Shown here piece after piece: positions 1 to 5,972 of a DNA stretch of 8,974 nucleotides. This DNA comes from Planctomycetota bacterium (GTDB lineage: Bacteria > Planctomycetota > Phycisphaerae > Sedimentisphaerales > SG8-4). The notes under the pieces are model-generated. The model was not told where the DNA came from and ran no database searches. It worked only from the letters and a program-made list of their open reading frames with translations. Where the stretch lies: NCBI GenBank assembly GCA_030607345.1, contig JAUWKC010000042.1, forward strand, positions 1 through 8,974. The letters run 5' to 3'. Position numbers and translations under genes: made by a program. Numbering within the stretch: position 1 is the stretch's first letter; the number at the start of each line of letters is the position of its first letter.

Positions 1-78
1 CTACTCACTTCTCCCATGTTGGAGCCCAGCAAGCATCTCCTGGAGGCGTATGCGCGCACAAAACAACACCTTTTATGC

Positions 79-93
79 AAAACAAAGCCAATT
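79..93 (+). repeat. 15-bp direct repeat, copy 1
   Basis: The sequence aaaacaaagccaatt occurs here and again at 170-184, 91 bases apart and exact over 15 bases. It is the core of the AT-rich repeat element downstream of gspF. Confidence 0.7.
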
Positions 94-169
94 TCCGGAG
101 GGATGATAATGACTGTAACCTCAGCTCTAACAAGCACTTACGAAGAAAAAACGCCCCTGGAGCCACCAA

Positions 170-195
170 AAAACAAAGCCAATTCAAAGTCAATT
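170..195 (+). repeat. 15-bp direct repeat copy 2, with 11-bp tandem
   Basis: The second exact copy of aaaacaaagccaatt is at 170-184. Its last 11 bases (174-184) are repeated at once at 185-195 with a single C-to-T change. The sequence then continues into a degenerate third unit (tcaaaccc). The tandem arrangement argues for a repeat element and against a coding function. Confidence 0.65.
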
Positions 196-311
196 TCAAA
201 CCCACAAATGCAAACCTCCCGAGCGGGAAATTCTGCGCGAGAGGCGAAGAAAGCGAGGGTTTTTATGTCCAAGAATACGTGGTAACTACGGGGTTTTTGC
301 AGGCTCAATGC

Positions 312-349
312 TGCGAAGAATCGCACCCCGCCAGCCGGCGTTCGCCAGC
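312..349 (-). terminator. Two tandem hairpins after gspF, possible 3' end signal
   Basis: In the minus-strand transcript, 8 bases after the gspF stop, a 6-bp stem (349-344 with 339-334, including one U-G pair) closes a GAAC loop. It is followed at 325-312 by a perfect 5-bp stem (TGCGA/TCGCA) with a 4-base loop. The U-G pair would be a C-A mismatch in a plus-strand RNA, so the first hairpin is better in the gspF direction. There is no run of T after either stem, so this is not a classic intrinsic terminator. It may instead mark the RNA 3' end or protect it. Confidence 0.3.
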
Positions 350-356
350 GAGTGAC

Positions 357-1577
357 TCAGTGTGCGATTACGCTTGATATCTTGAATACCGGAAGCAACA
401 GCGCTATCGCGATGGTTCCTATGATGGCGCCCAGAATCGTTATCATCACAGGCTCTATAAGGGCCATAACGCTTCTTATTGAAGCCTCGAGCTTTTTCTC
501 ATAGAAGACCGATATCTTATCGCTGACATCGCCGAGCTTGCCGCTTTTTTCCCCTGCCCGAAGCATTTGGATGACTCCCGGCGCAATCAGCCAGCCATGC
601 GGCGAAATCAGCAGCGACTCGGACAGTTGATAACCATCGCGAATCTTTTCCTCGGCACCTATCCAGAGCTGCTGAAAATAGTAGTTCCGGCACGAGCCCT
701 GCATGACTTCTATCGCTTCGAGCAAAGTCACGCCTGTGCCGACGGTTGTTGCCAGAATACGCATACTGCGAGTCACGACCATATCGACAAACATTGTTCC
801 TAATACTGGTGTTCGGATTTTCAAAAAGTCTATCGCGTGGCGGCCTGACGTTGTCCCGGACCAGTAATACAGACCCGCCCCAGCCAGTATGACGGCTGTC
901 ACAAGAGTGGTCATAATCTGGAAATTGCCGAGCATTTTACTGAATCCAACGAGCACTTGCGTGATTTTTGGCAGTGCGGCGCCCTTGGCCTCGTAAATCC
1001 TCATAAACCTTGGCAGGACAAAGAACATCAGCGTTCCGGTGGCGGCCACGGCCATCAAAGCCATTATGAATGGATAGGTCAGTGCCCCTTTGACGCGTTT
1101 TCTGGTTTCGGCCTCGAAATTCAGGTAGCTGCTGAGGACCTGCAGCATCTCAGCCATTTTGCCGGAGGCCTCCGAGGCTTTTACCATACTGACGAACATA
1201 GGACTAAATGCCCTGGGGTACTCCAACAGGGCCTTGGAGAAGTATTCGCCGCGTTTGACCGTTTGTGAGATGTGGGTGATTATGAATTTGAAGGCTCCGT
1301 GCTCGGCCTGTTCGGCAATGGCATCGAGCGCATCGCTGAGGACCACTCCACTGTCGAGCATTACGGACAGCTCGGTTGTAAAGAGGATTAAGTCGGCCCG
1401 GTTGACTTTTGCCGCGTGGAGGCTTTGGTCTGTGGCATCGGGCGCGGAGTATTCCCTTGCCAGCGCGGAAAGGGCTTCGCGGGGTGCATTTTGTGGGTCA
1501 GAATCGGGCGCGACCGGCTTATTGGCCCGGTCCGACGAATCGCTGCTGAGCAGAGTTTTAGCTGTTAAGGCGGACAT
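357..1577 (-). CDS. gspF: Type II secretion / type IV pilus inner-membrane platform protein GspF (PilC)
   Basis: This 406-residue polytopic inner-membrane protein forms the platform on which the assembly ATPase acts to extract and polymerise pseudopilins or pilins. Two repeated T2SSF domains can be seen. The first is at about 61-187 (motifs near LDSGVVLSDAL and KASEASGKMAEML). The second is at about 266-390 (TTVGTGVTLLEAIE and RAGEKSGKLGDVSDKI). Both halves show the family signature of a G-rich turn and a later EXSGK/LG element. Membrane segments lie near 168-189, 220-240 and 372-396, as in the family. The ATG is preceded by GGAAGA at suitable spacing and lies 14 bases after gspE. Residues 1-60 are Ala/Ser/Asp-rich and probably disordered, in place of the small beta-rich leader found in many PilC proteins. 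GspF and PilC cannot be told apart here because no pilin or secretin gene is nearby. Confidence 0.93.
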   Translation of the reverse strand: MSALTAKTLLSSDSSDRANKPVAPDSDPQNAPREALSALAREYSAPDATDQSLHAAKVNRADLILFTTELSVMLDSGVVLSDALDAIAEQAEHGAFKFIITHISQTVKRGEYFSKALLEYPRAFSPMFVSMVKASEASGKMAEMLQVLSSYLNFEAETRKRVKGALTYPFIMALMAVAATGTLMFFVLPRFMRIYEAKGAALPKITQVLVGFSKMLGNFQIMTTLVTAVILAGAGLYYWSGTTSGRHAIDFLKIRTPVLGTMFVDMVVTRSMRILATTVGTGVTLLEAIEVMQGSCRNYYFQQLWIGAEEKIRDGYQLSESLLISPHGWLIAPGVIQMLRAGEKSGKLGDVSDKISVFYEKKLEASIRSVMALIEPVMITILGAIIGTIAIALLLPVFKISSVIAH

Positions 1578-1591
1578 CTTTCTTCCACATT

Positions 1592-3313
1592 TTAAGTATA
1601 GCCTGCATGAGTTGTTCTGAGCACTTCTTCCACGGATATGATACCTGCCTTGACCTTTTCAATTCCGTCGAGGGCCAGTGGCGCCATTCCCTTTTCAATA
1701 GCCTTGTTTCTGAGGTCTTTGAGGCTCGCTCGCTGATTAATCATCTCCATAACTTCCTCGTCGGGGACAAACATCTCGTGAATAGCGATTCGTCCCGCGT
1801 ATCCGGTGTTTCGACACTTTTTGCATCCTACACCGCGGAAGTATTTCTCTATCTCAACGCCCAGGCCATCGACAGCCTTTTTGATACTGGGCGGCGGCTC
1901 ATATTCAGTCTTGCACTTCGGACAGACCTTTCTGACAAGCCGTTGAGCGCAGACCGCGATAAGCGAGGCGCTGACGAGATAAGGCGCGACGCCGAGGTCA
2001 ATGAGGCGGGTTACGGCACCGGGTGCGTCGTTCGTATGGAGAGTGGAGAGAACCAAATGGCCGGTGAGAGCGGACTGAACGGCGATATTGGCGGTAGCCT
2101 GGTCGCGGACTTCGCCGACCATTATTATATCGGGGTCCTGTCTGAGCAAACTTCTCAGTGCGGTGGCAAACTGAAAGCCCGCAGCATCGTTGACCTGGAA
2201 CTGGTTTATGCCGGCTATATTGCACTCGACGGGGTCCTCAACGGTGCAAATATTGACCTCATCGCTGTTCAATTCGGTCAGGGCGGCGTACAAAGTGGTA
2301 TTCTTACCGGAACCGGTTGGCCCGGTAACAAGGACTATGCCGTTTGGCGCCTGGATGACCTGTCTGAAGAGGCGGAGGTTTTCGTAGGTAAACCCGAGAG
2401 ACTCGAAATTGAATATAACCTTCTGCGGGTCGATAACCCTGATAACGACCTTTTCGCCGAAGCTTCCGGGCATAACCGACACCCTCAGGTCGATTGGTCT
2501 TGCTTCTACCAGGACGTGGATACCGCCATCCTGCGGTAATCGGCGCTGGGCGATGTCGAGCTCGGCCATAATTTTAATGCGTGATACAATCGCCGAATGC
2601 ATCTGATGTGGCGGGCACATTTTTTCGTAAAGTCGTCCGTCCACACGGTATCGGACCCTTAGTTTTTTATCGTCGGGCTCGATATGGATGTCACTTGCAT
2701 TTTCGCGGGCGGCGTTGTAGAGGAGATAGTTTACGAGCTTAACGACGGGCGACTGACCGGCTATTTCCTCAAGATTGCCTATGTCTTCGGTGATATTCTC
2801 TATCAGCGTAAAATCGTCGAGTCCCTCTTCGTCAAGGATGTCATCGATAACAAAGACGTTGGCTGCCGGCAGATACGTCTGGACAGTAGCTTGTATGTCC
2901 TTGCTGGTGGCACAGACAATTTGTACCCTGCATCCGCTGATACGTTCGATTTCGTCAATAAGAAATACGTTTGTCGGCTCGCTGACGGCGACTGTCAGTA
3001 CGTCGTAAACCTTGAACAGGGGCAGCACAACATACTTTTCAAGGAACTCTCTGGGCAAGACCTCAAGGGCCTTGACGTCACACAGCTTTGGCTTTATCTG
3101 AGCGTACGGCACACCGTACGCCTCGGCCAGAGCGGCGGTTATCTGGTTTTCGGTGCAGTAATTCATTTCGACAAGGAGCTCGCCAAGGAGTTTGCGATGT
3201 CCCTTGTCTTTTTGTTCAGCCAGGGCCTTTTCAATCTGCTGCTCGGTGACGATACCGCGTATCAGCAGCAGTTGTCCAAGCTGAGCCTTGTTTTCAACGG
3301 CTAACTCGGCCAT
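1592..3313 (-). CDS. gspE: Type II secretion / type IV pilus assembly ATPase GspE (PilB), with MshEN domain
   Basis: This cytoplasmic hexameric ATPase powers pseudopilus or pilus assembly together with GspF. The 573 residues match PilB/GspE length. Residues 11-70 form an MshEN/T2SSE-N type domain (QLGQLLLIRGIVTEQQIEKA, then a second LGELLVEM...ALAEAYGVPY motif), a fold known to bind cyclic-di-GMP in MshE. The catalytic core has Walker A at 331-338 (GPTGSGKN), Asp box ED at 359-360, Walker B around 393-401 (DPDIIMVGE) and a His box near H426 (STLHTNDA). A zinc-binding four-cysteine motif (C464, C467, C497, C500) marks the extension/assembly class rather than PilT retraction ATPases. Position 338 is Asn where nearly all relatives have Thr or Ser. 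The start ATG follows an AAGGAAAG ribosome site. The gene lies 46 bases after the STAS gene and 14 before gspF. Confidence 0.94.
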   Translation of the reverse strand: MAELAVENKAQLGQLLLIRGIVTEQQIEKALAEQKDKGHRKLLGELLVEMNYCTENQITAALAEAYGVPYAQIKPKLCDVKALEVLPREFLEKYVVLPLFKVYDVLTVAVSEPTNVFLIDEIERISGCRVQIVCATSKDIQATVQTYLPAANVFVIDDILDEEGLDDFTLIENITEDIGNLEEIAGQSPVVKLVNYLLYNAARENASDIHIEPDDKKLRVRYRVDGRLYEKMCPPHQMHSAIVSRIKIMAELDIAQRRLPQDGGIHVLVEARPIDLRVSVMPGSFGEKVVIRVIDPQKVIFNFESLGFTYENLRLFRQVIQAPNGIVLVTGPTGSGKNTTLYAALTELNSDEVNICTVEDPVECNIAGINQFQVNDAAGFQFATALRSLLRQDPDIIMVGEVRDQATANIAVQSALTGHLVLSTLHTNDAPGAVTRLIDLGVAPYLVSASLIAVCAQRLVRKVCPKCKTEYEPPPSIKKAVDGLGVEIEKYFRGVGCKKCRNTGYAGRIAIHEMFVPDEEVMEMINQRASLKDLRNKAIEKGMAPLALDGIEKVKAGIISVEEVLRTTHAGYT

Positions 3314-3359
3314 TTTTTCTTTCCTTCCAGCATCCCGTCGGGTTTAGCCTGCACCTGTC

Positions 3360-3695
3360 TTACGCGAAACTCTTTACGGCCTGGGCGAGTTCGGCATACC
3401 GGTCGAATTCATTATTGAGCCGGGTGATTTCAAGTATCTTCTCGCAGTTTTCGTCGAGCCCCGCGAGCCTTAGTTCGCACTTATTCGCGTTGCAATAATC
3501 GCGCGACCACAACAGTTGTTCGAGTCCCTGGCTGTCGATGAATGCCACCCCGCTCATATCCAGTACTATTGCTGTTCTGCGTTTGGCTATTACTTCGGTG
3601 ACTGTTTTCTTAAGCACCTCGGCAAAATCAGCGTCGAGATCTCCCTGCATTACAATGACGGTGACGTCGTTATAATCCTGCGTTTGTATTTTCAT
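3360..3695 (-). CDS. STAS-domain protein, anti-sigma factor antagonist family
   Basis: This 111-residue single-domain cytosolic protein belongs to the SpoIIAA/RsbV family. Such proteins bind an anti-sigma kinase (RsbW/SpoIIAB type) when unphosphorylated and so switch a partner on. The beta-strand start with QGDLDADFAEVL and the central VLDMSGVAFIDSQGLEQL are typical. Ser55, after Asp54, lines up with the phosphorylated serine of SpoIIAA, so the protein should be regulatable by phosphorylation. The ATG overlaps the stop of the HD-GYP gene by four bases (ATGA), which indicates translational coupling and a shared function. No anti-sigma kinase, PP2C phosphatase or sigma factor gene is in the window, so the partner is unknown. 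It may act on a sigma factor, or on another process such as the secretion machinery or a chemosensory-like pathway. Confidence 0.88.
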   Translation of the reverse strand: MKIQTQDYNDVTVIVMQGDLDADFAEVLKKTVTEVIAKRRTAIVLDMSGVAFIDSQGLEQLLWSRDYCNANKCELRLAGLDENCEKILEITRLNNEFDRYAELAQAVKSFA

Positions 3696-5449
3696 CTTAT
3701 CAATGTCCCCACGGCGACGGCGCCGTATTCCGAAAAACTGCTCTTTCCACCGGCGCCGATAAAATCGGAACCGTCCTGGATGGCGTCCCAGAGTTCGTAG
3801 ACATTGCTGTTCAAAAACAGCGTCGCGATTTTTTCGTCGAACTGTGTCCCCAGCCCTTTCTTTATCTCATCGAGCGCCTGCTCGACCGTCAGTGCGTCTC
3901 GGTAAACACGTTTGGAGGTCATTGCATCAAAGCCGTCGGCCAGGCCGATGATTTTGCCTATAAGGGGTATCTGCTCTGCCTTGAGACCGTTCGGATAGCC
4001 TTTGCCGTCCATCCGCTCATGGTGACAAAGCACACCGGGGATGATGTCTCGCATCTGCTTTATTTCGCTGAGGATATTTGCCCCTATAGACGGATGCGCC
4101 CTTATGTGGTTAATTTCCTGCTCGGTGAGCTTGCCTTCCTTTCGCAGTATCGCCTCGTCGATGCCCATTTTCCCTATGTCGTGGAGTAATCCGGCTAAAT
4201 AGACCCGGTGTATTTGCTCTTGTTGGAGCGGCTCCTGCTCGGAGAGCCTTTCAGCAATCCATCGCGAGATAAAGGCGACCCTCTCGGAATGGCCCCTGGT
4301 GTACTGGTCTTTGGCGTCAATACTGCTGGTCAGGGCCTTTAAGGAACCGATGAGAAGCTCTTTGAGGTCCGTGAAGAGCCTGCCGTTTTCGACAAATACC
4401 GCACATCCGTTGGCCACCGAGTTGAACAGCTTTGCATCGGTGCTGTCAAAATCCTGCTTGTCGATTCTGTTTACGGCAACCATCAGCCCTATCATAGAAT
4501 TGTCGCCCGTTGCGTCTTCGGCAATATGCGCTGGGCCCCTTTCTTTGCCGTATAGAGGCACGACAATAATACTCTGAATGTTTTCAGGCCAATCATACCT
4601 GAAGGGCGAATCGACTTCGCTGTCCAGCAGTGCATCCCGGCCGTTTTTTATTTCATCGGCAAGTCGATTCTCGAGAAGCACCGCCATTCTTTCGTCGACA
4701 TCTATCAGTCCGGAACCGGCCGCCACAACCAGTTGTTTTTCATCGTCTACGGTTCTTTCGAGAAGCACTGCGATGCCTGCCACACTGACGATATCGGTAA
4801 GGCTGTCACACGCCATCTGCAGATAATTGGCATCGGACTCGGTGACTTTCATATTTGTGCTGAGCTTGTGAAGCAAAACGAGCTCTTCGTAAGTTTGTGC
4901 CAGCTCGGTACTGACCATCTCTGTCTGCTTCTGGGCGTCCAGGTCTGCCTCGAAATCCTCGGCAAGCATATTGAGCATCCCAGTCAGGCAGTTGCAGTCG
5001 GTTCGCACCGAATCGCTCAGCAATTCCTGCAGAGTCTCGTAGTCTACCTTTTGTGCGGAACAGAATTCCTTTAGCTCGTCAATATCAGGTCCTGGCGACG
5101 GGCCCGGTTTGACCAGGGCGACGGCAAGATTCTGGGTCTCTGCCCTCAGAACGACGGATAGCACCGGGTTTTCTCCGCCGAACCGGCACACCCGAAGCTC
5201 AGTCGCGGCAGATTGTTTTAGGGTTTCCAGGCAGTATTGTTTTAGCTGCGCTGGTTCCGTGTCAGATGCGCCTGTCGGGCAAAGCACCAGGACTTCGCCT
5301 GTTAAATCACAGACCGCAAAATCCGCACCGAGCCTGTTTATTCTCTCGCCGAATTCCTTCAACCTGCGCAGTTGCCGGTCCTGCAGACTGCACGGTTTCG
5401 GTCGTGCATTCTCCGACGAACCGGGGATTTTCGCTTTAGTATCCAACAT
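3692..5449 (-). CDS. GAF and HD-GYP domain cyclic-di-GMP phosphodiesterase
   Basis: This 585-residue cytosolic signalling enzyme is predicted to hydrolyse cyclic-di-GMP. Residues 1-150 form an N-terminal region I do not recognise, with eight cysteines (20, 47, 57, 73, 88, 130, 152, 154). A helical, coiled-coil-like linker (about 165-200) leads into a GAF domain at about 200-360. The HD-GYP domain is at about 368-560 and looks intact: GHSERV with H387, HD at 423-424 (LLHDIGK), H452, HHERMDGKGYP at 476-486 and ADGFDAMTSKRVYR from D505. There is no receiver domain, so input must come through the GAF or N-terminal region or through a partner such as the CheY-like protein upstream. The ATG lies 23 bases after that gene. 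The ribosome site is weak (GGGCACAGG). The last four bases overlap the STAS gene start. A role in controlling cyclic-di-GMP near the ATPase is inference. Confidence 0.92.
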   Translation of the reverse strand: MLDTKAKIPGSSENARPKPCSLQDRQLRRLKEFGERINRLGADFAVCDLTGEVLVLCPTGASDTEPAQLKQYCLETLKQSAATELRVCRFGGENPVLSVVLRAETQNLAVALVKPGPSPGPDIDELKEFCSAQKVDYETLQELLSDSVRTDCNCLTGMLNMLAEDFEADLDAQKQTEMVSTELAQTYEELVLLHKLSTNMKVTESDANYLQMACDSLTDIVSVAGIAVLLERTVDDEKQLVVAAGSGLIDVDERMAVLLENRLADEIKNGRDALLDSEVDSPFRYDWPENIQSIIVVPLYGKERGPAHIAEDATGDNSMIGLMVAVNRIDKQDFDSTDAKLFNSVANGCAVFVENGRLFTDLKELLIGSLKALTSSIDAKDQYTRGHSERVAFISRWIAERLSEQEPLQQEQIHRVYLAGLLHDIGKMGIDEAILRKEGKLTEQEINHIRAHPSIGANILSEIKQMRDIIPGVLCHHERMDGKGYPNGLKAEQIPLIGKIIGLADGFDAMTSKRVYRDALTVEQALDEIKKGLGTQFDEKIATLFLNSNVYELWDAIQDGSDFIGAGGKSSFSEYGAVAVGTLIR

Positions 5450-5472
5450 AACCTGTGCCCATGCATTGCGTG

Positions 5473-5868
5473 TTATGAACCCTGTTCAACGAGCGCTTTT
5501 TGATACAGTACGTCCTCAATGCTTCTGAGCAGCTCTTTTGGACTGAACGGTTTGCTCAGGCACTGCGCAATTTGCAGGTTCTCGCGCTGCTCGTCTTCCA
5601 TGGCGAAACTCCTGGCCGTGAGCAGGATAACCGGTATGTTTCTCGTCTGCTCGTTCTGACGGATATTCTCCACGAGCTCCAGCCCAGTCATAACGGGCAT
5701 CTGAAAATCCGTGACGATAATATCCGGCATTTCCGCAAGCGCCAACTGCAGTGCTTCGGCGCCGTTGGCCGCTGTTATGACATCGAAGCCGTTGTTGCGG
5801 AGCTTTATCGCAACAACATGCACGATATGTATCTCGTCGTCGACTACCAACACCTTCTTCTCCGCCAT
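5473..5868 (-). CDS. Single-domain CheY-like response regulator
   Basis: This 131-residue protein consists only of a receiver domain. The acidic pocket D10/D11, phospho-acceptor D54 (VTDFQMP), switch Thr84 (ILLTAR) and Lys106 (LSKPF) are all present, so it should be phosphorylated normally. There is no DNA-binding or enzymatic output domain, so it should act by protein contact, or by passing phosphate on. The ATG at 5868 is preferred to the TTG six bases upstream because GGAG at 5877-5880 sits 8 bases before this ATG and only 2 before the TTG. It follows the histidine kinase gene, its probable phosphodonor, after 104 bases, and precedes the HD-GYP gene by 23. The HD-GYP enzyme, the STAS protein and the secretion ATPase are candidate targets, by position only. 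Confidence 0.93.
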   Translation of the reverse strand: MAEKKVLVVDDEIHIVHVVAIKLRNNGFDVITAANGAEALQLALAEMPDIIVTDFQMPVMTGLELVENIRQNEQTRNIPVILLTARSFAMEDEQRENLQIAQCLSKPFSPKELLRSIEDVLYQKALVEQGS

Positions 5869-5876
5869 CGTCAAAT

Positions 5877-5880
5877 CTCC
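5877..5880 (-). promoter_or_regulatory. Ribosome binding site of the response regulator gene
   Basis: GGAG on the minus strand lies 8 bases before the ATG at 5868. This spacing decides for that ATG over the upstream in-frame TTG at 5874. Confidence 0.7.
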
Positions 5881-5972
5881 ACAAAGTTTATCACTTATCG
5901 TTTTGCAAATTCTTCAGCAATAGTGTTGCCTTGTTCAAAATGTCTTCAGTAATTTTCAACACCCTGTGTTGC

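Larger units (their letters stand above)
1..356. repeat. Non-coding region with dispersed AT-rich repeat element
   Basis: This stretch after gspF has no credible gene. It holds a 15-base sequence (aaaacaaagccaatt) repeated exactly at 79-93 and 170-184, and an 11-base tandem at 174-184 and 185-195 (caaagccaatt, then caaagtcaatt, one mismatch). Short plus-strand reading frames across it translate to low-complexity peptides rich in K, N, Q, S and F (KQSQF, NKANF). From memory, these resemble spurious 'hypothetical proteins' seen many times in Phycisphaerae and other Planctomycetota genomes, which suggests a dispersed repeat family and not a gene. The outer limits cannot be set from one copy: the repeat-like part is clearest at about 75-260. 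Nothing recognisable was seen in 1-70. The 300-356 part holds the two hairpins listed separately. Confidence 0.5.

Noticed and set aside
75..200. Possible CRISPR array from the repeated 15-base units
   Set aside because: There are only two exact copies plus a direct tandem without regular spacers, and no cas gene is nearby.
16..377. Two overlapping plus-strand frames of 89 and 100 codons at the left end
   Set aside because: They run through the repeat element in different frames, with low-complexity K/N/Q/S/F-rich peptides. They look like translations of a repeat and not like genes.
1607..2539. A 310-codon open frame on the plus strand
   Set aside because: It lies wholly opposite gspE, whose motifs are unmistakable. 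The antisense translation has no recognisable domain, and codon bias of the real gene explains the open frame.
1592..3313. Identification of the ATPase as PilT (retraction motor)
   Set aside because: It has a long N-terminal MshEN region and the four-cysteine zinc motif of assembly ATPases, and is about 200 residues longer than PilT.
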